NCBI RefSeq assembly: GCF_015706575.1 | Contig: NW_024037064.1 | Location: forward strand, 13,121,606-13,185,605 | Origin: Patiria miniata | Taxonomy: Eukaryota > Echinodermata > Asteroidea > Valvatida > Asterinidae | DNA: 64,000 nucleotides | Reading direction: 5' to 3' | Part shown: one piece after another, positions 23,001 to 34,306 of the stretch | Numbering within the stretch: position 1 is the first letter of the stretch | Layout of the letters: each line of letters opens with the position of its first letter | Notes under the pieces: model-generated | What the model was told of the DNA's origin: nothing | Databases searched by the model: none | What the model saw: the letters and a program-made list of their open reading frames with translations, nothing else | Position numbers and translations under genes: made by a program

Positions 23001-23620
23001 ATGAGGGATCATCCATGTAATAATTTCAAATCTCAAATCTCAGCTCCCTACATTTGTTTGACTTCACTTTGATTGAGAAAAGAACTGTGGAGTGACCAGA
23101 TCTCATTTGGGTTGAATTCAAGGAGACAATTGTTGCTGCAACATGCTTCTAGGGTATTGTACACTTCTAGGCTCAAACCAACCAAGCTGTGAAATGTTTT
23201 AGGGGGCAGCCTGAAATTTCTTGATCTCCCTCGCGGTGTGGCCTGGCAAATTTCTTCCGAGGAAATGTCACTGAAAAATGACGAGGGGCCCGGGCTAGAT
23301 TGCAAACCGATGATAACGCTTTGAGTTGATGAGGTAGGCCTACTGCTAGTGCTGGCTAGTGTGTACATGATGATGCAAATGCCAGCTTGAAAACTGCAAT
23401 GAACAAAAAAAAATCTATCGTAATTTAGGCCTACTCCGACAAAAAGAAATATTCAACGACCCCAAATACAATATTATACATGTAGTAGAAATTGTCTAGG
23501 CTATATATGCCAAAAACTTACCGAATTCAAGCCCCTTCAGCGTTTCAATTTCCACTGAAGTATCGGTCGTACATGACCAACGATCTGAAATGTCCGTCGT
23601 ACTGAAAAAAAATTACTCTC
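16307..23620 (-). CDS. Transposase-like DUF7869-type gene, multi-exon
   Basis: Exons on the minus strand: a 5' exon ending at 23522; 23052-23393 (ATG at 23368); 21410-21634; 20903-21128; 20549-20670; 18938-19107; 18744-18827; 18478-18583; 17912-18192; 17550-17711; 17129-17254; 16307-16675 with TGA. Splice sites and phases fit at nearly every junction. Domain words in order: NFVLKGRTACPIAFCQLQGV, HGNQG, CTICTKLKEE, IIDGMDQSKTNLP, MDNCFRENKNRY and PVGHTHEDVDQFF, then a C-terminal SH3-like stretch (QIGRIVSIEDKWMQIHWH). I recall this set from DUF7869 proteins, which resemble DDE/RNase H-fold transposases; D, D/N and E/D acids at DGMDQ, MDN and HEDVD would suit that, by inference. Oddities: one intron has a GC donor (AG|GCAAGT at 21409). 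Between THITG and MDNC the family normally has about 50 more residues, and the phases there do not match, so one exon seems lost. Nuclear role inferred. Confidence 0.65.
19671..19697. repeat. TACATGTA palindrome cluster
   Basis: Overlapping TACATGTACA and TACATACATGTATGTA words form a short perfect-to-near-perfect palindrome inside an intron. It is a simple repeat typical of this genome. Confidence 0.5.
20048..20085. repeat. (ATC)n microsatellite
   Basis: About twelve ATC triplets within an intron of the transposase-like gene, preceded by CATCATCATCC fragments. It creates spurious poly-Met and poly-Ile frames. Confidence 0.9.
21748..21804. repeat. 57-bp direct repeat, copy 1
   Basis: A 57-bp stretch beginning CTGTGGAGTGGCGGTCGAAG is present again at 22793-22849 with no visible difference. 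The two copies bracket about 990 bp of intron of the transposase-like gene. Confidence 0.85.
22793..22849. repeat. 57-bp direct repeat, copy 2
   Basis: Identical to 21748-21804. Here it is followed by CCCGCCTCC, which pairs with GGAGGCGGG inside the repeat to give a hairpin. Either a segmental duplication edge or terminal repeats of a small element. Confidence 0.85.
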
Positions 23621-24318
23621 TTTTTTTCTTTTTTGCTTTGCGCTAAGACACGCCTACTTTACCCATTTTTTTCTTTTCAAGCGGTCACTGTGATTGGACG
23701 AAACTTTTTGCTGAGCTGCATATTCATTATTTAGGCGGTAGACACCGCCCTATATGCAAATTATCCCTTTTTTCAGAATGGCAAAATGCAAATATTATTT
23801 AGATGAGAGGCGCTTGCCTGACCAATGAAATGTTCCGATTCTGGAAAAGACCATTGTATCTGGAGTGATGTTTTTGTAGACATAGAAGGCCGTTCACTTT
23901 CTTACATGACCGACCATGATTACGAAAGAAAGTTCAAAGAAACAAAACAAAACTGATAGCTGAGAATACTTCGGGTTACTTAAAAAAATCGCAATCTCAA
24001 AGACACCGAAGACGTTTGCATTGATAACGGTAGGTAGTCGTACCCCTCTTTTTATATTGATGCAACCCAATTAAGAAAAGGCGGGAAATTGAAATTGGTC
24101 AATTTTTGCTGAGCCGGTGTACTATAAATAAAACAACAATATTCTGGCAAATTGCATCACGCGCAGTACGCATGATAATTAACAGCAGTACATTAATTAT
24201 TGTGCATGTATGTGCATGCGCTAGTACGCTCGCACTGCTAGCTTGTTTCTTGAGGTCCTGCAACTAGAGTCAGAAAGTATATTTAGGCCTAATAATCAGA
24301 TCGCAATTTAAGAGCAAC
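23621..24318. promoter_or_regulatory. Head-to-head promoter region with CCAAT words
   Basis: About 0.7 kb separate the inferred 5' end of the minus-strand transposase-like gene from the plus-strand methyltransferase gene. It contains CCAAT-type words in both orientations (TGATTGGACG at 23691, GACCAATGAAATG near 23820, AAATTGGTC near 24095) and no obvious coding sequence. A shared bidirectional promoter is inferred from the arrangement; start sites are not directly visible. Confidence 0.4.
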
Positions 24319-24528
24319 ATGCCTCCAGGTAGGCTATGGTGGATGGTGAAGGAAGAGGAGAAAGTATTTATTCATGTAAATGATCCTAGAAAGGGGGATA
24401 GTCATGGAAATCGACTTCGACAATATAGGAAGACCAAGTTTGGCTCCCAGTGGCATGAAGTGGGCCACATCATGTCATTGAAAGCAATGCCGTCAGGAGA
24501 GTCGGAGTCTATCATGGCGAGTAGATGA
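24319..24528 (+). CDS. Possible 5' coding exon of the methyltransferase gene
   Basis: An ATG-started 69-codon frame (MPPGRLWWMVKEEEKVF...) just right of the head-to-head promoter. Its composition (EEEKVFIHVNDPRKGDSHG, QYRKTKFGSQWHEVG) looks protein-like. I could not find a donor that joins it in phase to the exon at 26540, so it may be an upstream exon with another partner, a separate small gene, or chance. An ATG further along (within the 26540 exon, before FPDESSDS) could be the true start. Confidence 0.35.
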   Translation: MPPGRLWWMVKEEEKVFIHVNDPRKGDSHGNRLRQYRKTKFGSQWHEVGHIMSLKAMPSGESESIMASR

Positions 24529-24551
24529 GTTCTAGGTTCTATAAATGGGGA

Positions 24552-24884
24552 CATGGGCGTCACGAAGAGGGGGGGGGGGCGTGCCGCCCCCCCGGAAAAG
24601 CAAAAAAAAAAGGAAGAAAAGAAAGAGAAAAATGAAAAAGAGGCGCGAAGTCATAATGGTGTAAATTCAATGGGGTGGGGGGGGGGAAGGAAGAAAAAAA
24701 AGAGAAAAATGAAAAAGAGGCGCGAAGTCATAATGGTGTAAATTCAATGGGGTGGGGGGGGGGGGAAATGTCCCCCCCCCCCCGCTCTAAAACTGATAAA
24801 TCTAGAATATGTTGAGAAATACAAGAATTTCTTTGGAAAAATATGTTTTGCCCCCCTCTAGAAAAAATCCTGGCGACGCCCATG
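24552..24884. mobile_element. hAT-type MITE with 8-bp target duplication
   Basis: Ends CATGGGCGTC and GACGCCCATG are inverted, and the element is flanked by perfect 8-bp duplications AATGGGGA (24544-24551 and 24885-24892), typical of hAT transposition. Inside are G- and C-runs and a tandemly doubled segment of about 100 bp containing GGCGCGAAGTCATAATGG. No coding capacity. Confidence 0.85.
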
Positions 24885-25169
24885 AATGGGGAAGTAGGCC
24901 TAGGCTACTTATTTATTTATTTAAGATGAAATGAAGACATTTAGCGCTAGGTTTACACACATTCTCATTAAGAGCGATTTTATTATTCGTCACGTTCATG
25001 CCTGTGTTAATACCAGCCTACATTTTAATTTACATATTGTTATGTTTAAGGAAATTCACATATCATGCATACGCTGAGACCTAGACTCCTAGTCATGTTA
25101 GTTTTCACTGGCTATAGGTTCATCTCATCAAGTTTTTTGTATGAGATAGGCCTACAGTTAAAACAAATT

Positions 25170-25348
25170 GTTTCTGCTTCCGATTAGGTACGTGGTATTT
25201 GAAAAGGGTAGGATTTTGGGGGAGGGGTTCTTTGTGTGGATCATAATAATGGAGACATTTGTGTGTGTCAAGGGTTGCCCCCCCCCCCCCCCAAAAAAAA
25301 TAGAGGGGGGGGGGTTTCAAAATAGGGTAGGGTAACCGGAAGCAAAAC
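25170..25348. mobile_element. MITE of the TTCTGCTTCCGATTA family, copy 1
   Basis: Inverted ends GTTTCTGCTTCCGATTA and GTAACCGGAAGCAAAAC, with GGGTAGGGTA inside and long C- and G-runs. It belongs to the same family as 26308-26487 and 32298-32512. Confidence 0.6.
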
Positions 25349-26307
25349 TACTATTTTAATTTTGTGGCATAATTAGGTTGGGGCTAGTAAAAGCACCCAA
25401 GGGCAAAAGTGGGGGGGGGGGGGAGAGAGGGAAGGGGGCCATGACACCCCCCCCCCAACCGCGTATCACACCACTGAGCATGTAGTGTATGCACCCTTGA
25501 GCATGAAGTGCATGCACCCCTCCCACAAATCATGTCCTAGGCATTTCATAGGTTAAGAAAAGCTCAAATTAAATAACATCAATTTGAACATTCCAAATAC
25601 TACTGTACTAAAACATCCAGTGAAAAAAACATATATGGTTATTCACCTTCAATAACAACACATCTGAGCTATTACAGAAGCATGCCAATATCACACAAAA
25701 AACTAATAATGACCAACACATCTTCTTCTTTTTTAAAAATAATACCACACATAAATACTTTACAACTCATACTGCACAGGACATAACAAGTGTGTGGTGT
25801 TGTGTATTTTCAGTGTTGTGTAATATTAACATGTAGGCTTTGTAATATTTACATGTTTTCATTCTAATTCATGTGTGCTTTAATTAAATTTGGGAAACAT
25901 CAGGGGCAAAAATAAGATTGAAGAGGCAATCAACCAATATACATGTAATTAAGTCCTACAGTACCACCCTATCTACATGAGCTAAGTAATCCAACTTGCA
26001 TTCCAACATTGCAATAAATCTAGCATTCATAGCCAATTCATCATTTGTTTGATTATACAGTGCAAAAAACCTTGCATTGACCATCCTATGAAAATCACTA
26101 ACTAAATTCAAAGTTCTCTAAAAATTTCTTTATAAACTGACAAGATACATAATTTTCTCTGATATCAATATCGCTCCTGAGGTGGGGGCATTCCTTCTTT
26201 TCGTAATACTGCAATCCTTAACCTTTACAATGGGAATCATTTGGGGGGGGGGGGGCTGTAGCCCTGAGGTGTTATTTTACACAAAACTCAGGCCAAAAAA
26301 AAAAAGA

Positions 26308-26487
26308 GTTCTGCTTCCGATTACATGGCATTCTGCGTGTAGTCAAGGGTAAAAGGTATAAATTAATGGTTTGGGTCCTTTTTTCCCCCTCATTTTTTTT
26401 CCGTACAAAAAATAAGGGTAGGGGATGTCAGAATAGGGTAGGTACCCTACCTGTACCCTACCTAGGTAGGGTAACCGGATGCAGAAC
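26308..26487. mobile_element. MITE of the TTCTGCTTCCGATTAC family, copy 2
   Basis: Ends GTTCTGCTTCCGATTAC and GTAACCGGATGCAGAAC form a 17-bp inverted repeat with two mismatches, flanked by AGA on each side (3-bp duplication). The body contains repeated GTAGGGTA/TACCCTAC words. It lies about 50 bp upstream of a methyltransferase exon. Confidence 0.7.
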
Positions 26488-26539
26488 AGAAAGTAACTTC
26501 TTTTTTGATTTTTCGTTTTCTTTTTCGTAATAATTTCAG

Positions 26540-29500
26540 ATCAAATTCAGTGGGAAAGAAGATAAGTCCCAAGTACTATCAAGGAGTAGTTTTGAATGGA
26601 GTAAAACACAGTTCAGTAGAATCTTTAAAGCACAGACCACTGCCGTTGGCTTTGTCGGAAAGTTCAAGGAGATAATGTTTCCAGATGAGAGTTCTGACAG
26701 CGATCAGGACATGGATGTAACTGAAGAGCTGGTGGCATCTCCAGAGGCTTCCTCCAGGTCATCTACCCAAGAAAGGTAACAAAGATTTTATGAAAATATG
26801 AAAACATGGACACACATATTGACACTTACCACTGATTCATAAATACATGAGGCAGTTTACCTATTCCTATGATAAAAGAATACCTGGCTGGTCGTAAACA
26901 CTTTTTCAGTGTCACACAAAACTTTGACTCATTTCAAAATCTGGTTATTACTACTCGACATACCGTCGCACATTTGTTGAGGTTGATTTTTTTTTGACTT
27001 GTTTGACTCTTCGACCGAAAATGTATTTATGAATCGGAATAAATGTGTGCTTGGCAGGTATAAAACAAGTCCATTTAAACCAGCCGGGGGCCTTGTGTCT
27101 GCTAATAATATCTCTTGCTTTCGGCTCAGGCTGTTATCAGTGTTCATTCCCCCAACCAGTATGGTCTAAAAAGGGCTTGTTTAAAACTAGCCAAGCACAC
27201 ATTTAATCCCTTATTTTAACTACAAGAACACAGAGATCTCTCTGGTGTTCTAGCAATAGCTAATGTTTTTCAGTTTGATTTGGAGACAATTTGAGCATTA
27301 TTTAGACACTATGATGTCCAACTTTTGAAAATGTGTGCATGTTACAGAAATTCGGACACGAACACACCATTCCTTAAACACAGTTGAGACAACTCTTCAG
27401 ATCATTAGATCTAAGGAATAGCCTTTTAACAAAACTGTTATATTCAGTTCACAGGAGCAACCCAATAACAGCTCTGGACAGCCCAGGAAGAAAATGAAAA
27501 CAGCTGAAGCAACAGACTTCGAGAAGGAAATCAAGCAGCACTATTTAGGTAAATAAATGTAATTTTTTACGATCAAAAATTGTTTGTTTCTATTTATTCA
27601 ATTACCTGTCAATTAGGCTAGTTGATGTTTGGCAAGCTGTCATGGTCAACAGCTTAAAAAGTTAGCATATATTTGGAAAGTACTCCCTACAAAAAAATGA
27701 ACTGTCAGCTATTTGCCGCTACAACATAAAACATCTGTAACATTTCAACTGCATGTTTGATCAAGAATTAACATTTAATCACTAACCTTTATTTTTTACA
27801 GGCCACTTCCAGATAAAGATAGATCGGCTGAAGATTGGTGTTCAAGTAAGGTCCATTGATGAAGACTATGTCATGGCACTGAAAAAAGAGATGCAAGAAT
27901 TCACTGATGAGGCTTACCAGCCAGTCTGTGTTGCTCTTCAGAATATTACAAAGGGAGACTTCAATGCAAAGAGGGTACGAAATAGAATAAAGCTAGCAAA
28001 GTGCTTCATATACATATATAAGCACCATCGATATCAGAACTTTCAATAATCCAATTCTGAGAATATTCAATTTATCAATTATCCCGTGTAAAAGTTGAAG
28101 ACCATAAAGATGACACTTGGATTAAAAAAACATTTAAGTCCCAACTTTCCATGGCTTTCTCTGGAGCAGATTGATCAAACTTTTTTTAAACAAATCCATG
28201 CACTGAGAGTTATTCCAGAATGAGCATTTTCTTACAGTTTAACATTGGGGCAGACTGCAAATTTCAGTAAACGCAGAGCACAATGCGAAAGTGAACCTTG
28301 TTAATTCTGTGTTATTATTATGTACCTAAGGTGGATGACTATGAGTACCAGGTTTTGGGAGGACAGCATCTAGTAACAGCCAGTAGACAGATGAGAGGCC
28401 AGGATCCAACTCTTGAGACCCGTTGGTGCGTAGTCTACGCAGACCTGACACATGATCTCTCAATGTGGCTGTCCCACCGACACAACGAGACCAATGCATT
28501 CCACAAGTCGATGACCCTGAAAGACAAGGTAGGCCTATAAAGCTCATTATGTTCCAGGAAATTGTCTTCACTGCTTTAAACAAAATGAAAACAAAGCAAT
28601 TATGAGATTGCTTTTCACTGACAATTATTCATTAGTGCACCTTGAATCGGCCCCAACCATAGAGCTATATCAAATAACTAGAGCGCTAACTCCTCATTCT
28701 TGCGCACAGAGACGCTTTGAAGCCGCTCTGGGCGCAGACATTTTGAATTTATGTGCATGTTTGTAGAACACAATCAAAATAGATGGATTTAATTTTAAAA
28801 GTGTACTCTAAATGCAACGCACAAGTAGAACATACGCAAACAACTTAAATGCGCCATGAAGGGTCAAAATACGTCACGGCAAAAAGTATCTGCATCTGCA
28901 TGTTGCTCTGTTTGCATAGAGCAAAATGACACGCTCATTTAATGATCGTGCGTTTTGGGCCTATCAGCTTCGATGACGCACCGGTATGGAATACAAACGC
29001 AGATAGACGTACAAAATACGTACAAAATTTCTAGTTCTCCATAGGTTCGTGTACAAACATGGATGCGCCCAGCAGGCATCACTTTGCACATGAGTTAGTG
29101 CTCTAGTTATTTAATAAAGCTTTATGGCCCCAACACAGAGGGGGCACACTAGCTGCTGGGAAACATACCACACCCAAAAGTTCATGAGTTTTTAGCCGAT
29201 TGGTTGCCAGCGCAGCAGCCTCTCCAGCATCTACCTGCCCCTTTTTCCTTGGTTGCTGAGAATGCCTAATCACACACTTTCCAAATTTATATTTAAAAAG
29301 GTTGCATTCTGCAAGAATTTTAAGAAAGAAGAGCGAAAGAAAATGTGCAACATGATCCTCAAGGAAAAGGTACGTATTATTAGACCTTATTCTTAATGCT
29401 ATGGTCTACTAAGCAATTTTTTTCATCCTGCTCCCTGAATATGTTTTGTTAGGTGTTGAATTATTCTATGATCAGAGTGTGTGCCAAGCCTCACATTACA

Positions 29501-32500
29501 ATTTAAATAACTGAAATAAAATGTCTCTTCTTACAATAACAAATAAATAAACCGGATGCTATTACATCTTTGATTTATTATTATTACAAGAGTCATGCAA
29601 TTTTTATGTAAACCAATTTAGTGGAGGCTGGTATATGGAGCTTCCTTTAGCGCATACAGTCATGTCCCCCCCCCTTCCCCCAACATGGCCCTCCCCCAAA
29701 AAAATGACTTTGGAATGTGATAGAAACTGGATGTTGGAAATAAGAATGTGAAAGGGAAACGTTGATCTGTAGGCTCTTTCTTTTTGTTTGCCATCAACGA
29801 AAATCATTGTTTGCACAATCAGTATTCAGGAGAATGCATTGAGAAACTTCTTTATTTAACTATGCACTTACCTCCTCCTATTAGGCCAAGATGGATGTCT
29901 CAATATTGCAGCAACTTTCGTCTCTGGATACTGAAGTGGCAAAACTCATGGATGAAGTGCTGAAACTGGCTGAAAATGGGGAGTTGAAAGGTCAGAGGCT
30001 TGATCCAAGTCAACGCCACACAGGAAGAGCAGACATCAAGCCAAACGTGTTCAGGAATTTCCTGTTGTTGGAGAAGTCCACTCAACTGCCCATTCTGGAA
30101 CAGCTCAACAAAGGAGAGATGGATGTTGCGTCCTTCAAATGTGAAACGAAAGTTTTGCATAAGTTGAAGGTATGAATTTTTTTTTAACACATTTCTCCTT
30201 CCTCATGAACATAAACAACAAAGCACAAAATTAACAACACCAATGATAAAAACAGTCAAATAGGCCTATTAGTTATTCGTGCGAGTGGAACACGGAATAA
30301 TGAAGCACGCCTGTTCATGTCCCACATGCCACAAGGCCGAAGGCCAAGTGGTATGTGGGAGACAGACGCACTACATTTTCCGCATTCCATAAGCACAAGT
30401 GGGACAAGTTTATCTTCAAGCAAACTTGACATGCAGTAAAGATGGAACAGGCACGCTGTACCGTAGATGGTTATCCTATTACAATTCCGTGTTGTACAAA
30501 ATGGCGCACACATCTTAGAATGGCGTATTACACAGAGTGCATGTGGACAGTTTAACTGCTGTGGAAAATGTAACTTGGGGACATGTAGTTCAGAAGAACA
30601 ATGTCTGATGGTTTTGTACACTCGTGCTTTTCTTAACTGAAGTATATTACTTGAAATATATCAACATCACCAAAACATGATTATTACCAATAATACATTT
30701 ATGATCTCACCCAAATGTCCATTCTGCAGCTCGTTCAGGAAGCATTCCTCCGTGAGGTGAACCTGAAGTCATGGGATGAGGCTCAGCGGAAGTATCCAAA
30801 CCACACTTCGAGGGAGCGGCTGTCTGCTTTTCTGAAGTACAACTACCAATATGGTAACAGGCCTGCTGCCCTTGTTGCTTATGCTAAAGCTGCACGAGAG
30901 TCTACTACTGCTGCTGTCCATGAAAGCCAAGTTGCAGATGCCTTCATAGGCCCTGACGGAAACTGCAAAGGATACATATGGAATATGGACGTCCTCAAGT
31001 TAGATGATAACATCATGCAGCAAAGAACACAGAACTTCTCTGGCTTTCATTTGGCTATTCTTGATTTTCCAGAGGTAAAGAAATGTAACTCCCCAATTCC
31101 TTAAAATGCACACATACATCCAATGTTTTATACGGTGTTAACCAAGAATTTCCTACTGTTCCTCTTTTATTAGTTCATACTTCACTTTTCTGCTAGGGCT
31201 CCCATCTGTTTTGTACACATTTTTCAAACATGGACTCCTCATATGGACTCCTGTCCACAATCAGTAAAGGTTATTTCATACATGTACATGTTCCAAAACA
31301 AAATATTGTTGTGTTGCCTACACCCGACCGACTCAAAAATCTGGACATGTATGTATGCATTGTACATTGTATCACATGTATCCGTGCTGTGTTCAATAAG
31401 CCCATAAATGTATGTAGCATGTACACAGCATACATGTGGTTCTGTATTAAATTCTGAAATACACAGCTTTTCCTTATGGGGCAGAATTTGTTTCTGCTTA
31501 CATGGTTTCTCGTGTGCAGAAATAGGGACAATAGACCCCAGAAAGCAGTCATTAGAAATTTAGAGGACTTCTCTAATCTGCCCCAGGAATAAGGAAAATT
31601 TTTAGTGAACAAGTCTTTTCATCAACAAGGAAATAATTTGCATGCACAAAATAGATCTCTAAATGTGGCTTAATTGAATGGGTGATACCCTCAAGCCATA
31701 ATATTTGTCAAACTGTGATGATTAGTACTTTTTTCTTACAGACTTGGACAGTGACTGACCTTCAGAGGTTCTGCATAATGCTGCGCTACATAAATGTACA
31801 GCTGTCCACCCTCACCCACTATAACATCGTTTGTCTGTGCTCTTTGAGCCAGCAAGCAGAAATACATCGTGTGCTTAGTTCTGAGACGTTCTGCAAGGTG
31901 GAACATGCATTTTACCGAAAAGGTACATTACATTTACATGAAAATTGTTTTCAATAAATGTTACAGCCGCATGCATGTTTCTAATTGTCCTCCATTACTG
32001 CTTAGCAAGGACATATATCACACATGCATGACACTTGAATATTCACAATAACAATTACTGATAATTGTGAATTAGGGAGACATACCCATAGACTTGAGCA
32101 CAAATAATAAAAATAATTTTGTGACCCTAATGATTTGACCTCATTCTACCTCACAATTTTTGGTCTTTTTACTAATTGGACCATGAGCAATCCTTCTAGC
32201 CTATACAATTTTGCCTCTCAATAGGAACTGAGGCATTGGGTAAACATTGAAATATCTCCCTAATACCACATGTCTCCCTAAGGCCAAAACATATATAGTT
32301 CTGCTTGTTTTCCCTACCTACCCTATTCTAACAGCCCCTACCCTATTTGAAGAAAATGAAGAAAAAAAAAAAAAAAAAAACATCAATTTCTACCTTTTAC
32401 CCTTGACTACACGCACATGCCTCCATATGATAGTACACAACAAAAATTGGAAGAAAAAAAATTCCCTACCTACCAACCCTATTTTCGAATGCCATGTAAT

Positions 32501-33978
32501 CGGAAAAAGAACTATTGTATTTTTGGCCAAAGGTATAACTCATGACGTTAAAGAGTCTTCCAAAGGTTACATGTATACTTGTGGTTTTAATCATCATGTG
32601 GTTGTAATATTATGTGTCTATATTATTGGTTATCCTGCGAGTCGAACATGGAATAAGTAGTGTTTTTTTGTGCCACATACCACAAGCACGAGCGTGATAA
32701 CCATTTATCTTCAAGCAACTTGACGAGCAGTAAAGTTGGAACTAGCTTGCTTTACAATCCTTTTAGTGGTTTAGCACATGCAGCTGGAATGTCACACACA
32801 TCTTGGAAATGGAATAGTGCAATACGCAGGGTGCAATATGTACTGTGTGAGACAGTATATCACACTGTTGTTGGTATCCAGGGTACAAGTTTGCTAAGAC
32901 ATAATAATATAGACATATATGGCAATCAAGAAGGGAGGGAGAGGGACAGAGAGTGAAATTGGACACAAAAAAAACACATTTTTTCTCACCTCTCTCTATG
33001 CAGGAAGTGTGCAAGAGGACAATGCTCCTCGGTCCGTCCTGCAACAAGATGTTGGAGCACTGGTTTGCGGTTTCTGGTCAGCAAGTGGCCGGGTGTCAAC
33101 TGATGACCAGCTGACAAGGCCACGGTCCAACTTCTTTGATATCAAAGAGCCATGGACCTTGGCCAAGACAGACAACGGGTCTCCAGTGAATGTACATCAG
33201 AAGCCCCTCCAGCTGCTTCAAGACATTGTGGACGCCATGTCACCCAAACAAGGCTGGGTCCTTGATGCCTGTAGTGGAACAGGTAAATGATGTGCAGAAA
33301 ATGTAATTTAATATTGAACTTCTAGTCAGCAACTAAAACTGGTATGCCATGATGTTTAAAAGAGTAGCAAAAGTATTCATTAATAGAAACATCTCAAGTG
33401 TCTCAAGTAATGTTATTGATATTATGAAGCTGCCTGCAGTTTTGTAGAAAATTTAATTGAAGGGCTAGTGTCCACTTTATAAGTGACAAACCTATTTCTC
33501 CCTTCAAACATTTTTCTCAACTGAATGTTAATAACAAATGGATACATTGACAGACTACAGGCAGCTCATAATTGCCTTGTTTTATACTTGCAGAAGAATG
33601 CACAAGTGCAAAATGGACACCATATAACTTGCGTTAACTATCCAAAAATACCATTAGAAAAATCTGCTTTGCAGTGAATATATGTGTTGTTTTCAAGTGT
33701 TGTTTTCCACAGAAAGGGAATTTAACAGAAAATTAACCTCATGCAGCGTTCACGTTGGTTTTTAATACCAATATTGTGTCCTTATACAAAGTTTATTAAG
33801 TAGTCAGTCAATGAAAATACTCTTACATAAGTCATATTTCTTCACTTTTCCATCCTTAGGAACAGGGATTGTAGCGTGTCTGCTGGGAGGTCGCAACTGT
33901 GTTGCAGTTGAGCTGGAAGAGAGTCAGGCAGCACATGTGACAAGGCGTCTGACATCACTCGTGTTTCCTAAAGAATAA
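26540..33978 (+). CDS. ParB-like domain fused to beta-class (N4/N6) DNA methyltransferase
   Basis: Ten exons: 26540-26775, 27448-27548, 27802-27974, 28331-28528, 29301-29369, 29885-30169, 30730-31074, 31742-31922, 33004-33282 and 33860-33978 (TAA). All introns are GT-AG and all phases agree, giving about 660 residues. An acidic/Ser-rich N-terminus is followed by a ParB/sulfiredoxin-like region (IKIDRLKIGVQVRSIDEDYV, then VLGGQHLVTASRQM, then LSHRHNETNAFHKSMTLKDK), a middle segment, and a methyltransferase domain in permuted beta order: motif IV-like LAILDFPE, motif X-like HQKPLQLLQDIV, motif I VLDACSGTGTGIVA and acidic VAVELEE. This order matches enzymes making N6-methyladenine or N4-methylcytosine. 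Motif IV normally reads D/N/S-PP-Y/F/W; here it is DFPE, so activity may be changed or lost. ParB-methyltransferase fusions are familiar from phages and bacteria. Acquisition by an animal or a mobile element is inference. Confidence 0.75.
30283..30620. repeat. Dispersed intronic repeat, copy 1
   Basis: Shares the words GCGAGT(C/G)GAACA(T/C)GGAATAA, TTATCTTCAAGCAA, AGCAGTAAAG-like and ACACATCTT with 32632-32860, in the same order. Both lie in introns of the methyltransferase gene. No terminal repeats or coding sequence were recognised. Confidence 0.4.
32298..32512. mobile_element. MITE of the TTCTGCTTCCGATTAC family, copy 3
   Basis: The left end starts GTTCTGCTT and the right end reads TGCCATGTAATCGGAAAAAG then AAC, the inverse of the left end of copy 2. 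Inside are CCCTACCTACCC words and an A-run. It lies in the intron between the exons ending at 31922 and starting at 33004. Confidence 0.6.
32632..32860. repeat. Dispersed intronic repeat, copy 2
   Basis: Diverged relative of 30283-30620 in the last large intron of the methyltransferase gene, sharing ordered blocks such as TTTATCTTCAAGCAACTTGAC and GCAGTAAAG-like text. Unclassified. Confidence 0.4.
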
Positions 33979-34126
33979 AAAAAAACACCAATATGTTTAC
34001 CATAAAGAAAGTTTGCTTTTTGCAGTTCCATAAAGCTTTAATAATTTATAAAAGATTTTAACCAGTCATTAACCCTAACTCCCTAGGCCTTTTTGCTAGG
34101 ATGTAGCCTCATTCCTGTAAGATCCT

Positions 34127-34306
34127 CCAATACGGGCGATTCACAATAGTGCGCCTCCAAGAGTTTGCAACGCGTTGGCCAATCACACTGTGCAAAATCT
34201 GTCGACCCAATGCGCGTTTGGAAAAGGTCGATTGATTTCGCGCATTGTGATTGGCCAACGCGTTGCAAACTCTTGGAGGTGCACTATTGTGAATCGCCCG
34301 TATTGG
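34127..34306. mobile_element. 180-bp palindromic MITE, copy in unit 1
   Basis: Near-perfect palindrome with ends CCAATACGGGCGATTCACA and its reverse complement, flanked by CCT on both sides (3-bp duplication). The arms carry GCAACGCGTTGGCCAATCAC. Because it is palindromic it generates overlapping frames on both strands that are not genes. Confidence 0.75.

Noticed and set aside
16307-23620. Identification as a KDZ-type transposase
   Set aside because: The DGMDQSKTNLP, MDN...ENKN and GHTHEDVDQ motifs fit DUF7869 proteins better than the KDZ motifs I remember.
24550-24785. Lys/Glu-rich plus-strand frame as a nuclear protein
   Set aside because: It lies inside a hAT MITE with a doubled A/G-rich segment bounded by perfect 8-bp duplications.
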